Assembly: GCF_024679245.1 (NCBI RefSeq)
Contig: NC_090191.1
Coordinates: forward strand, 5,597,004 to 5,661,003
Source: Pseudorasbora parva
Lineage: Eukaryota; Chordata; Actinopteri; Cypriniformes; Gobionidae
Reading direction: 5' to 3'
Length of the DNA stretch: 64,000 bases
A model generated the notes under the pieces. The model worked only from the letters and a program-made list of their open reading frames with translations, did not search any database and was not told where the DNA came from. Both the position numbers and the translations under genes were made by a program. Shown piece by piece: positions 1-11,759 of this stretch (its first letter is position 1; each line of letters opens with the position of its first letter).

Positions 1-415
1 CACATGAGTATTCATGTATGAGAGAACTGGTTTTATATGTCATCAGTGTGGTATGAATTGAGAGACTGAATAATGTGCTGATTATTGTTATGGTATTATA
101 ACACCTTAGAGGCCTGAATCCTTATTGATGTCCAGTGACTATAAAAGGAGTAAAGAAGAGTCACAAATTAGACTGTGTTGATCAGCCAAAAGAAGAATGA
201 CCTATTTACAATTTTACATGTCAACAGAAGTATAAATCTGTATCAACTAAAACACATACAACTGTGTAGGCCTTAGAGGCTGATGTTTTTTTCGAAACAA
301 AAACACTATTAATCACGTGATTGGGATGGGGGCAGAATTTTTTTTTACCGGGAGTGAGTGGGACCGGGAATCATAATAACACTATGGTACCATCTATACA
401 AATATACTGTTTATA
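1..415. other. Non-coding, no gene seen
   Basis: AT-rich sequence with no convincing coding exon or mobile-element end. It runs into the left inverted repeat of the Tc1-like element at 416. Confidence 0.5.
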
Positions 416-1479
416 TACACTCACCTAAAGGATTATTAGGAACACCAAACTAATACTGTGTTTGACCCCCTTTCGCCTTCAGAACTGCCTTAATTCTACA
501 TGTCATTGATTCAACAAGGTGCTGAAGCATTCTTTAGAAATGTTGGCCCATATTGATAGGATAGCATCTTGCAGTTGATGGAGATTTGTGGGATGCACAT
601 CCAGGGCACGAAGCTCCCGTTCCACCACATCCCAAAGATGCTCTATTGGGTTGAGATCTGGTGACTGTGGGGGCTATTTTAGTACAGTGAACACATTGTC
701 ATGTTCAAGAAACCAATTTGAAATGATTCGAGCTTTGTGACATGGTGCATTATCCTGCTGGAAGTAGCCATCAGAGGATGGGTACATGGTGGTCATAAAG
801 GGATGGACATGGTCAGAAACAATGCGCAGGTTGGCCATGGCATTTAAACGATGCCCAATTGGCACTAAGGGGCCTAAAGTGTGCCAAGAAAACATCCCCC
901 ACACCATACCACCACCACCACCAGCCTGCACAGTGGTAACAAGGAATGATGGATCCATGTTGTCATTCTGTTTATGCCAAATTCTGATTCTACCATCTGA
1001 ATGTCTCAATTGAAATCAAAACTCATCAGACCAGGCAACATTTTTCCAGTCTTCAACTTCAACTTTAGCCCATCCGCCTGAAGGTAACGAGTGGTTATTT
1101 CAGTCAAAGTTGCTCTTCTATCAGCTTGAGTTAGTCGGCCCATTCTCCTCTAACCTCTAGCATCAACAAGGCATTTTTGCCCTCAGGACTGCCACATACT
1201 GGATGTTTTTCCCTTTTCACACCAATCTTTGTAAACCCTAGAAATGGTTGTGCGTGAAAATCCCAGATTGTGAAATACTCCAACAACCATGCCACAGCTA
1301 AAATTTCTTAAACCACTTTCTTTCCCATTCTGACATTCAGTTTGGAGTTCAGGAGATTGTCTTGACCAGGACCACACCCCAAAATGCATTGAAGCAACTG
1401 CCATGTGATTGGTTGATTAGATAATTGCATTAATGAGAAATTGAACAGGTGTTCCTAATAATCCTTTAAGTGAGTGTAT
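416..1479 (-). mobile_element. Tc1-like DNA transposon, inactive
   Basis: Inverted repeats of 31 bp lie at 416-446 and 1449-1479 and differ at one position, both ending in TA as expected for Tc1/mariner target duplication. The 1064-bp body carries transposase remains on the minus strand that read in broken pieces. The right end abuts a long microsatellite. Confidence 0.9.
674..1404 (-). pseudogene. Tc1-like transposase remnant
   Basis: This is the DDE transposase of the enclosing element, which would cut and paste the transposon at TA sites. On the minus strand, 1404-1183 encodes a helix-turn-helix-like stretch (FSRTTISRVYKDW), and 1009-674 encodes the catalytic core including the typical QQDNAPCH block that carries the second aspartate. 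A stop follows shortly after, although DNA further downstream (about 673-600) still encodes the remains of the SPDLNPIEHLW block. Frames are interrupted, so no active protein is expected. The family assignment is firm; the exact subfamily is not determined. Confidence 0.85.
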
Positions 1480-1481
1480 AT

Positions 1482-1651
<170 letters not shown>

Positions 1652-1675
1652 CAGAAAATATGACATTAAACCTAC

Positions 1676-2978
1676 TTAACCCTTAAAGACAGAGACAGCC
1701 GCCCGCGGCTAAAAATAACTATCGTTCTAAAATGTTTTAATAACTTTTAAACCGCAAATCCAATCTGTATGCCGTAAACTGCACCGTAAAGAGGAGAATC
1801 TCCGCTTTCTAAAGGTATAACATTAATCACGATTGATCATTCAGAGGCTCCGTAGTCAGCATCGATGCGTCATCAAAATATGCAGCATTGACTAAAAATA
1901 ACTATCGTTCTAAAATGTTTAATAAAATTTTAACCTCTAATCCAATCTGTATGCTGTAAACTGCACCATAAAGAGGTGAATCTCCGCTTTCCATAGCTAT
2001 AATATGTCTCGCGATTGATCATTCAGAGGCTCCATAGTCAGCGTGGATGCATCATCAAAATATGCAGCATTGATTTGTCCAGGTTGTTCCCCTGAGCCAA
2101 ACAGAAATTATAATTTTTTATTAGTCCCACCCCCCTGTGCCCAGATTCGTTGAAACTTTCATCAACTCAACCAATTAACACAGTGTTTGGTCTTTTGAAC
2201 CACGAATCACGTTTCTCTGAAAAATGAACGTGGGTGTGAATTTGCATGCATCATGAAACCTAACAGAAATAAGCGCGTGCAAAGCGCTCTCTCTCAGAGC
2301 ACAGCCAGTATATTTCTCTATTTGTATGTAGTTTGTGTTTTACACATTTTCACTATTATATTTTCCTCAATTTGTGTTTGAGAAGATTATGTGCAATTAT
2401 GTGAAATGCCCGTTTATGAAAATAGCCGCCCACATGTAAAAGTAGCCTCAGTATATTTTATTTCACGGTTTGTTGTCACAACTTGATGTATTGTTTGCGT
2501 TTGTTTTTCATGCTCAAATTATAATATATTTATCTGAAGAAAAATGTTTGTTTCAGTGTTGTTATTATATAACAATCTTTCTATTTACTTTATTACTTGA
2601 ACTTTTTAGGACACATTATCAGTAAATAAAATACACCTGTTTTCACTCAAAAACCTAGAAACGCCTAGAATAATGTTATAATAAATGGCTATAACTTGCT
2701 AAGGTATTGTTACATATAGACAAAATTTAATCTGGAATTGTAAAACAACCAAGTCTAACTTTTGCTGCCATTTTTCTTGAAATTATATTAATTTAATCCA
2801 TTCTCAGAATAAATAAATCTAAAATTGGGACATCAAATGAGCTAGATGGAAACTTCAGGTTCTCCTGTTTAAAATGATATATAGCACCTGATGATAACTG
2901 CTAGAATGGGGGAGAAAAACAAAGAAAAGTAGAGGCACATCAGGCGCCTCAAAAATTTTCTAGGTCTTTAAGGGTTAA
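1676..2978. mobile_element. piggyBac-like non-autonomous element
   Basis: A perfect 15-bp inverted repeat beginning TTAACCCTTAAAGAC sits at 1676-1690 and 2964-2978, so the element is flanked by TTAA on both sides and starts with CCC, as piggyBac elements do. It has no transposase frame. Near the left end there is a tandem duplication (1709-1891 and 1892-2073). A 12-bp inverted repeat outside the TTAA sites (1663-1674 and 2998-3009) is also present and may be chance or part of an outer element. Confidence 0.75.
1709..2073. repeat. Tandem duplication, about 183 bp x 2
   Basis: Two head-to-tail copies, 1709-1891 and 1892-2073, both begin CTAAAAATAACTATCG and end ATGCAGCATTGA, with scattered substitutions and small indels between them. 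They lie inside the piggyBac-like element. Confidence 0.9.
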
Positions 2979-4240
2979 ATAATCAGTTCTTTTTAAATAG
3001 GTTTAATGTTAAATAACACTGCATATTCTTCACTGTATAAATTAAATGCATATATTATTATTACATTGAGATGTAGCTCTTCTGTACAACATTAATCCTG
3101 TCACAATTACTTTGTTAAACTTTTATTTTGACGGGTTGCCATCTGATTCGAGTTTCTGTGTATTCATGATATCACGATATATTTTGTCGAATGAAACGGC
3201 AAAATGCTTATGAAGTGACTGGAGATGCATTCATGTCTTCATATTGAGGTGGTAGAGGCTGAAAATCACAGCAAGTTTCTGAGTGTGTGTGAGAGAAAGA
3301 TCTAGGGTAAGAGAAATTCCTGAGACAAACATATTCAGTTCAGAAAACTGTCCTCACAGCATCATCTGTGAGCACTGATGGAATCAAGTATAATCCAGAT
3401 ATGGTTGTATCTATTGGTACTTGTTAAAGCCTACCTGATTTCAGACAGATTTTCAAAATTCTTGTCATCAGCAGAGATGTTCTGTTTGTGTGTAAAGATT
3501 TGACATGTTGGTACATTGAGCACCTACGTTCTTTTGAACTGTGCAGTCATGTGCTATCACTGTCAATTACCAAACCATCAGATCTGAATGACCCATTTCC
3601 TTTGCCAGCCTATACACTTCGGGGCAGGACCTATGTTACTCTCAAACATTATATCATATGCTGAATACATGACAATTCAGGTTTTAAAGGGACTTCCGAA
3701 ATTCAGCTAATTGTCATTTACTCTTATTATTTGGAAGACAAAAAGGCTTATTTTTGAAAACATTTCTGACTGCTCTTGTCTGTACTATGTCAGAAGATAG
3801 GCATTGCTTCTGATGCTTCAGGAGGCTATAATGTCATTCAACTTCAAAGTGTTTAAATAGTAGATCAATGGGTTTGGTGAGAAACAAACTGATATGTAAT
3901 TCATTACTTTCTTTAAGCTGTCACATCCCGCATGCACTATTTAGAGAGCAGCAGTTAAATGTTATCCTTTGTGAAGGGTTGCTCCCTTACACAGGAAATT
4001 TCATTCAAGATTTATATACAGTAAAATGAATTAGATATTGAATTTAATTTCTCAACAAACCCAATTCATATCCCTTAAATGCTTTAATAATTCCATGTGA
4101 CTTGCGCAATACAATAATGCCTTTATGTACTTTTTAAATGAAATTTAAAGTAGGATGAGTGAAACTTTACAAATCATTTTTGCATTTTTGGATCGAGCTG
4201 TCACTTTAAGAAAACTAACTCAGTTCTTTAACTTTTGTAG
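2979..4240. other. Intergenic / 5' flank of the next gene
   Basis: No coding exon or mobile-element terminus was recognised. The stretch ends in a pyrimidine-rich tract and an AG at 4239-4240 immediately before the translation start exon of the gene at 4252, so an upstream non-coding exon probably lies in this interval or further 5', but I cannot place it. Confidence 0.4.
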
Positions 4241-4251
4241 AGAGAACAAAT

Positions 4252-6677
4252 ATGGAGACAAGGACCATACTCAGAGTTATAGTTAGTGACAATGACATCA
4301 GAAAAATCATACTTCCTTTGAAACCACAGACAGTTAACTCACTGTTGGAACAACTTGAAGAAAAGCTGGGACTTCAGTACAAGTTCACACTTCAGTTTGA
4401 GGATCCAGACTTCAACAATTCCCTTGTGAATCTTTCCGACATTGCTGATTTGCCAGATAAGCCAACACTGAAGATTGTCTCACTTGTGACGACACCAACC
4501 CCTAGCACAGCTGACACTGAAATCCTGTCTGTGGCTTCTGATGATCCATGTCATAGTGTACGTACTGCATGGCCAGAAACTTTCGAGATCCCTAATTTTC
4601 CTGTTGACGTTAAATACAGATTACGTCAGGGAAATCTACAGTACATGCAAGATCAAACATATCTACAATTGTCAGGAGAGCTTAAGCATGAGATTCTCGA
4701 AAAACTTTCCGAGACAATATACAGTTACAAAGCTTACCCAGATAAGGAAGATTATGAGGCTGTTGCTGCTGCTTTGATAAAAAAACATCCCTGCCTTACC
4801 CAGCCTGGCTCATCTAAGGGGTGGAATGGGTGGTATGATAGCCTCAGATGGAAAATGGGTAATTACCGCTCAAAACTGCGTAGAGCTGGATGTTTGGAGG
4901 TATCCATAAATGGTGGAAAAAGAAGAGGACAGCAGCCTCAGAGAAACGTCAAAAGACCCAAGAGGTTTGAAATCAATTTTCTACCGAATTTCCCTGATGG
5001 TGAAGATGAAGCCAGCATGGAATCCAAAAGGAAAGAGATGGTGGAAGAGATGAAGAAACGTCGTCTTAATTCTGCACTGATAGCCCAGAACATGAATTCT
5101 ACATTTGCCTTGCGCAGAAAGGAATTGATAGAGGAGCAGCTTGCAGTGAAGGACACAGTGGAAAGGTGGCCTGCCCTCTTCACAAATAGTCAGGTGAGTA
5201 AATATTCTTGTCTTTGTTGGTTTCATATATAATTTCATGTTGAACATTTTCTAAACAAAATGATCATTAACCACTTTTCAGATTGATGTTTAACACATTT
5301 CAGTGAAGTGATAACTTGATGTCAGTTTGTCCTTTTTTTATTTCTTTTTTTAGATTCTGTCAGAGTTTAATCGTATATCTGGCAAAAACCTGCAAACCGA
5401 ATTCTTTCAAGAACTGGACAGATTCACTCAACGTTTCATCGACATCTTCAGGGCTAAAGGTGGAGACACTGGCTCCAAACTTAAGAGGATTCTGCACCAG
5501 ATTGACAATGATGTAAGTTCCTCAGACACATCACAAATAATTTTCAATAGTAAAACAGTTGTTGCTTCTGTTGTTGCCTGACCTGTGTTGCGTTTGTGTC
5601 ATGAGCGCTAATAAATATTGATGTTCATAACTTCGCAGAAATCCAACGTCAATGCGAGACGAACAGCCGTCCTTCATGGCCTACCACTCCTCCTTGGAGA
5701 GGACCCCACGGATTTTTACAAGACATGCTTTGTAAGTACTTTTTTCCTGTAGTGTGATTCTTATTTAACAGGTAAACTGTTCTTAAAATTGTTTTGAGGT
5801 CTTTCAAGAAGAGTTACGAAAGGGAAAAAAAACAGTCAGGACACTGAAACAAAGAAAGGGATAGAGAAAAAGTGAAAGATAACTTAAGAACAAAGAGACA
5901 AAGAAATGAAAGGGAAACAATTGTAAAAAGGACAATAGATGGGAGGTTTGAAATTTAGATGGGTAGGAAGAATGAAGGAAAGACGCAATAGAGATGAATA
6001 AAGTCAGTAAATGAGGTAAGAAAGAAATATAAATGACAGAAGGGAGGTTAGATCATATTAAAAATCTGATATTTAATTGACTTAATTAATTAAATTAATT
6101 CTCCATAATGATGTATTTTGATACCTTTTCAAATATCAAATTATAAGATTTAGAATGGGTTTTTATTTATTTAGCTGGCCTTCAGTTTGATTTCATTTGA
6201 ATGTCTCCATGCATCCACTGATATGTCTTACATTTAGTCATAAAACAGTGTTATTCATATAGTTTTACATTTTAATGCAAGGATGTGTTTTTAAAATAAG
6301 TTTTGTGGCTTACATTGACCTTATTTTTTATTATATGCTATTCCTGTTTTTAGGACTGTGATGGCAATGAAGACATGTTCGACACCGCAGTCTGTATTAT
6401 GACAGTGATTCCTGAGGACTATCCCACTGTGCCCTACTCATTGCATCTTGATGCCACAGCTACGGCAATCATTTTGGAAGGTACTGTGGTTGTGGATAAC
6501 CTGGAAAATTTTCCACAAGCAATGTGTCTACTCTTCGGGCTAATTTATGCTCTAAACTTAGAGTATCCAAAAGCACTGAAGAGCACATCTGATTTCATAC
6601 AGAGAGTGATTTTGTCCCTTGGCCACAAGTCACTAAAACCTAAACTTCAATCACTAAAAAATCGCCTAATGCAGTAA
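4252..6677 (+). CDS. PB1-like, 'SAMD3-like' family protein (4 coding exons)
   Basis: Four exons join without a frame break: 4252-5193, 5354-5512, 5639-5731 and 6354-6677. All three introns are phase 0 with GT-AG ends (donors GTGAGT, GTAAGT, GTAAGT), giving 505 residues. An AG just before 4241 suggests an upstream non-coding exon; the ATG at 4252 is the first in frame. Residues 1-76 look like a PB1/ubiquitin-like fold (RTILRVIVSD... LQYKFTLQFEDPDF... PTLKIV). Residues about 135-215 are a helical segment with conserved tryptophans (KGWNGWYDSLRW), 223-238 is a basic cluster that could be a nuclear signal, and 254-300 is charged and probably coiled. The C-terminal 107 residues are hydrophobic and helical. 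Overall it resembles multicopy fish proteins usually named sterile alpha motif domain-containing protein 3-like; I do not see a clear SAM domain in this copy. Function is unknown. Confidence 0.85.
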
Positions 6678-6693
6678 TGTTTTTTCATGGTTT

Positions 6694-7459
6694 AAATGGT
6701 TAGTTCACCCGAAAATGAAAATTTGATGTTTATCTGCTTACCCCCAGGGGAACTCCAACCATTGTAGTCTATAAGTCGTATAATACATGTCAATGGTCAT
6801 ATTTTAGGGTTTGAGAGTAAAAAAAAAAAAAAGAATCCATATTAAACCCTGCAGCTTGTGTCGATTCATTGATGTGTTTAGGCACGAAACGATCGGATTG
6901 TGTGAGAAACTGAGCAGTATTTGTATCATGTTTTACCGCAAATACAACACTGTGCATTAGTCGTCCCCGCCCCATTACTGCCTGTAAGCGAGGTCAAATT
7001 ACACAATATGGTGTAATGATTCGTGCAATAGATCACTTCCACTGCTTTTATCCCATTGAGATAAGCCATATCATGTACATTGGACCTCACTCACTGGAAG
7101 TTATGGTGCACTTGCAGCTGTTATACATAGTGTTGCATTTGAGGCAAAAAATTATATTAATACTGTTCGGCTTCTCACACAAACCGATTGTTTCGTGTCT
7201 TAAAACATCAATGTGTCTTCACGAGCCGCAGGGTTTAATATGGATTCATATATTTTTTTTATTTTATTTTTACTCAGCTCTCATAGTCTAAAATGTTCCC
7301 ATTGACATGTATTATACGACTGACAGACAGCAACGGTTGAGTTAAAAATCTTCATTTGTATTGTACTGAAGAAACAAACACCTTCATGTTGGATGTGCTG
7401 GGGGTAAGCGGATAAACATCACATTTTTTTATTTTTGGATGTACTCCCTTTAACCATTA
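6694..7459. mobile_element. Fold-back MITE in the 3' flank of the gene
   Basis: The two arms, roughly 6695-6960 and 7133-7458, are long imperfect inverted copies: both contain TAATACATGTCAATG, AATCCATATTAAACCCTG and GATGTTTATC in opposite orientation. The outer ends (TTAGTTCACCC type) match an element class very common in cyprinid genomes. It begins about 17 bp after the stop codon of the preceding gene and may therefore be transcribed in its 3' UTR. Confidence 0.75.
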
Positions 7460-8424
7460 CTGGGTTCACTTTGAATAGATCTATGCCTTTTAAGAGAACT
7501 CAAATTGTTCAGTGCTATACTGTTTTATAGATAGCTACTTTTGTATTTTCCACAAAATAAGTTTTAGAGTAATTTTATTGGAAGATAACTTTAATACAGT
7601 TCTCTTTAGAAAAGTTGTTCTGTACTAAACTTGATTCAGACTGTAAAGTGTTTGCACAATTTGCTTTGACACCTTTGTAAACATGTTAAAGACAAAGAAA
7701 ATGTGCTCTTCTTATTGTCTTTGTTTTTTAGTACAGTATGTACTAAACTTTTTCTAAAATGTCAGCTGGCCATTTTGACAGGCATGCCTTAAGTAATGTC
7801 TTTCATATTGTTTTATAGAGCAAATAAACATTTTAGTATTGTACAAATATCTGTTGTCTGTCTTTGTTTTCTCAACTTAGACTTTTGAGTACAGCTTACT
7901 TGGGAAATTTAAGGCAATCAGTTTCCACACATTCGTCTAGTAAAATGAACAAGCAGACATGTTAAAATAACTGTTTTGTATGAGTTCTGCTTACAAACCC
8001 CAACTTAAATCTGTAAGTTGGCTGAACTTTTGAAATAGAGTTACTTGTACTCAAGTTGTATTGTAACCTCTACAAATACGCAAGTTAACTCTACAAAGTG
8101 GTAGTAAGTAGGATTAAGTCAGAAATGATGACCTAATTTGCTTGGAAATTTGAGGCAATCAGTTTCCACAGCTTTTCTAAGTAAAGTCAACTTTTACACT
8201 TTTTACAGTGTAAGAGAAGACAATGCTGAATAAAGTCGTAGTTTTTAATATTTTTGGACTAAAATGTATCTCCGATGCTTCAAGAGATTGTAATTAACCC
8301 ACTGATGTCTCATATGGACTACTTTGATGATGTTTTTATTCCCTTTCTGGACATGGACAGTAAAGTGTGCATACACTTGCATACGCCCTCGGACTAAATA
8401 TAAAATATCTTAAACTGTGTCTGA
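7460..8424. other. 3' flank, no gene; short direct repeat
   Basis: No coding region seen. A roughly 40-bp segment containing GGCAATCAGTTTCCACA occurs twice in the same orientation (about 7893-7945 and 8137-8190). The first lies just after a poly(A) signal that may end the upstream gene. Confidence 0.45.
7823..7828 (+). terminator. Candidate poly(A) signal
   Basis: AATAAA on the plus strand about 1.15 kb after the stop of the PB1-like gene, followed within 40 bp by TG-rich sequence (TGTTGTCTGTCTTTGTTT). Plausible end of that transcript, but other AT-rich matches exist nearby. Confidence 0.35.
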
Positions 8425-8583
8425 AGATGAACGGAGGTCTTACGGGTGTGGCTTGCTTGACATAAAGCAGTGACTTGGCTTGACTTGATTTTCACAACAA
8501 ATGACTTGGACTTAATTGCGACTTGAAGGTTAAGTCTTGAGACTTGCTTGTGACTTGCACATGTGTGACTTCGTCCCACCTCT
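8425..8583. repeat. ACTTG-rich dispersed repeat
   Basis: Multiple degenerate copies of GACTTG/TGACTTG end with TTCGTCCCACCTCTGA. This type of sequence is a recurring dispersed repeat in fish genomes. No frame is convincing. Confidence 0.5.
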
Positions 8584-8820
8584 GATTATTACTGCTTCCA
8601 CCCCATTGGCCAGCCAGAGCCATCCTCAACCCGGGCCAATAAAATGATAACATAACTTATACTGCCAAACTTACATAAGCAATCTTACAGATGAATATCA
8701 CTTCACTCTCTTAACTGTTGAGATTGTGGCACATTACCTTTGAAGGGCTGGGATAAACTATAACAATCAGAGAAAAACACAACACCTATAATTCTAAGGA
8801 CCAGGATTAATGCTAAATCC

Positions 8821-9394
8821 ATGAGACTGCTTATGCTTGTGTGTCTGCTGTCATTCCTGACGGCCATCAATGCAGGCAAGTTAATTTACAGCTTTTTTTA
8901 TGTAGCTGGTTTTTAATGTAGGAATATTAAACCCTGTTGAAATATCTTAAGCTAGTATTTCACGATGACTTGAGAAACAAAAATGCATATAATGTTTTCA
9001 CAGACTAAATAAGTATATTTTCCTTACCGTATTTGCTTGCGTAGTGAGGTTTATGCTTGAAAACAATAATGCCTTTGTCTTTATCTTACACAAACAGAAG
9101 CAATTTGGACTTTGAACTGCTAAGTAAAAGATTAACATTTCAGTCGCTGTTATCATTGAAACACTGAGAATGAATTTAAGTTTAAAATTATTAAAAACAA
9201 AACATATAATGTATGGTTTAAAAGCTGCATTTAGAAACGTATAACAACAGAGCTGAGGAAGGGTAACGTACTCTGCTGTTTTGGTAAAGGATCCATCTAG
9301 ATGATTCACTGTTTCTTTTAAGCCCAGGTGCATTTGTGTTCCTCTTGTGTCACCAAAAATTTGCACAGAGCATACAATAGAGAACCCAGCATGG
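8821..9394 (+). CDS. Candidate secreted-peptide 5' exons (uncertain)
   Basis: An ATG at 8821 opens MRLLMLVCLLSFLTAINA, a textbook signal peptide: hydrophobic core, then small residues before a cleavage site. It would end at a GC donor (GCAAGT) after 8875. A pyrimidine-rich acceptor at 9322 allows a phase-1 second exon, about 9323-9394, that reads without stops (AQVHLCSSCVTKNLHRAY...) and ends at a GTACGT donor. I cannot find a third exon and do not recognise the family; the CxxC near the mature N-terminus fits several small secreted proteins. It may be a decayed gene piece. The GC donor and the missing remainder keep confidence low. Confidence 0.28.
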
Positions 9395-9475
9395 GTACGT
9401 ATATATATTTTTTTTTAATTAATTCAGTGCTATTATGAGCAGCAGAGTAAAGGACACTTGAATCGCAGGAAGACT

Positions 9476-9728
9476 ATGGCAAGCCATTCATTCATTCCCA
9501 GGATTTGAATATCAAGAAATAAGAATATATTTATTACTAGTTTATTACTACTTTATTACTAAAATATTTTTACTAGTTGAAATTTAGTTGTTGATATCAG
9601 TAATTTGAATTTTAAATAATGAAAATATAATTGTTGATATCAAGAATTAGCATTAAACTAGTAAAAATTGAATTGTTGATATCAAATTCATATCTGGTGA
9701 ATGAATAAAAGTCAAAATGGCTTGCCAT
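9476..9728. mobile_element. Small TIR element (MITE)
   Basis: Perfect 13-bp inverted repeats (ATGGCAAGCCATT at 9476-9488 and its complement at 9716-9728) enclose an AT-rich core with repeated TTGTTGATATCA motifs. There is no coding capacity. Confidence 0.7.
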
Positions 9729-10692
9729 GCAACTGCTCATGAGCAGTTCTCTGATTACACTACATGCTTACTCACACTCATATCCAAGGAAAATCCATTA
9801 CCACTGTCATCGATTACATGTGTTTTGCTGAACTAATGATGTTGTCATCACAGAAGAAAAAAAAGTGCTTGTGTAGGTTTTGTTACTTCCTGCTTGCTCC
9901 TGTCCTTCTGAGTTGCTTTCACATTTGAGGTGTCATGAACTGGCTTTTTTTTAATACTGTTGTCTGAGGTCAACTAATGATGTTTGTGTGGTTTTTACAT
10001 TCAAAAAGATCATCACTAATAAGTAATAGGCTATTTTCTAGACTGGTTTTGAGGATCTCTCCAAAACGTTGGGTTTTGATGGGTGTGACGCACTGGAGAC
10101 TATAAAAGCTTTTCTTTGATTAACAAGAACGTTTTCAGCTCTATATTACCATGACCTTTTATATATCAAAAACTCAAGGGAAAGTTGATTTCTCAATTCA
10201 TCACCCTTTTAAGGCAAATATATAGACATATAATTATCAATATAGATGACATATGAAGAGTTTCGTTGCAAAATGAGATATATCCATTTTGAGAAATGTT
10301 GGTTATTTGACATTATTATTTAAGACATCAACAGTCAAGTTCATTCACATTTTTTTGTAAATTAAACTATTACTTGAGCTCAGTGAAGGCCAGGGACACA
10401 ATATTCTTCAAATCCAGGATATTTTTTATTTAATTTTATGTACATAAATAGTTCATAAATAAGTAAAAAACCATGCCAAAATGCAACATATTTATCTTAA
10501 CATTGTCAAACATTTAAATTGGTTAAAAAAACAATACATCATAAATATATGGAATAGTATATACAAAGATTGATTAATAATAATAAGATTCCGAGTTAGT
10601 TTTGGCCAGAACAAACTTTTTTTTGTGCAAAACGCTATATATCCACCATAGGCTATATTATTCTACTGTAATACCATTAAGAAAAGTCACTG

Positions 10693-10693
<1 letters not shown>
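9729..10693. other. Non-coding, no gene seen
   Basis: AT-rich sequence with no supported exon, RNA gene or element ends. Confidence 0.5.

Positions 10694-10751
<58 letters not shown>
10694..10751. repeat. (TG)n microsatellite
   Basis: Uninterrupted TG dinucleotides, about 29 units. Confidence 0.97.
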
Positions 10752-10753
<2 letters not shown>

Positions 10754-11027
10754 CCTGTTTATGTGGTTTATGAGGACACATTTGTATAACTACATGGGTA
10801 TTACACTGGTATTACACTATAAATGTGGTTTATGAGGACATATCAAATGTCCTCATAATTCAAACGGCCTTAAAAACATACTAAATGATGATTTTTTGAG
10901 AAAGTAAAAATGCAGAATGTTTCCTGTGATGGGTAGGTTTAGGGGCAGTGTAAGGGGATAGAAAATACGGTTTGTACAGTATAAAAACCATTACGCCTAT
11001 GGAGAGTCCCTGTAAACCACATAGACC

Positions 11028-11030
<3 letters not shown>
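10752..11030. repeat. Dispersed repeat between two (TG)n arrays
   Basis: The segment contains GTGGTTTATGAGGACA twice and GTACAGTATAAAAACCATT, motifs of an abundant fish repeat that is typically associated with TG arrays. Here it is bounded by TG arrays on both sides. Confidence 0.5.

Positions 11031-11108
<78 letters not shown>
11031..11108. repeat. (GT)n microsatellite
   Basis: Uninterrupted GT dinucleotides, 39 units. Confidence 0.97.
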
Positions 11109-11109
<1 letters not shown>

Positions 11110-11759
11110 ACAGACCAACGTTACTCGCAGTTGCATGATGACCACAATTAATCTTTGGATGTTTTCGCTCCCCTGAATGCCTTGCCCGTTTGGTCTTCTC
11201 CCTTTGATGATTTTCTTTAGATGCCTTCCTGACCGGCTCCAATCCGTCATCGAAATCCATAATGTTCGCTTGACTGACTCTGAAGCTTTGATTCTCTGAC
11301 TGACAGACAGCTGTTAATCAGTGACGTAGCCTACATGACTGACAGCTCGCCTACAGTATAAACAATTAAATGGTAACCTTTTTTAGTTAGCCTATTGAAT
11401 CCTCTTTTTAAAAATATGTTTTTTGTTTTGCTATTATCGCTAAATCACTGAGCAAACTCGGAACACTTCACCGGCGGTGACTCTCTCCTCGCGTGACATC
11501 CTGACCGTTATATTCCACTTTGTAAAGAAACTGGGCTGGCGGATATTGCATTTTGTGAAAAAAATACATTTTGTAGTAGGCTTAAAATGTAAATGTTTAA
11601 ATCTTATTAATGGCAGCAATTCACACATAGATTAAGGTACATCTAAACAGTGATTTCCAATAATAAAATACAAATGTCAAAAAAATGGCGTTTATCGCAT
11701 TTTGCAACCGAAATCTTCATATATTTCTATGTATAAATGCTCGTGATACAAATTACACA
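11109..11759. other. Non-coding, no gene seen
   Basis: No supported feature between the microsatellite and the left end of the Tc1-like element at 11760. Confidence 0.45.

Noticed and set aside
10602..11250. Frames rich in Val-Cys or Thr-His
   Set aside because: They run through TG arrays and the repeat between them; no family similarity or splice context.
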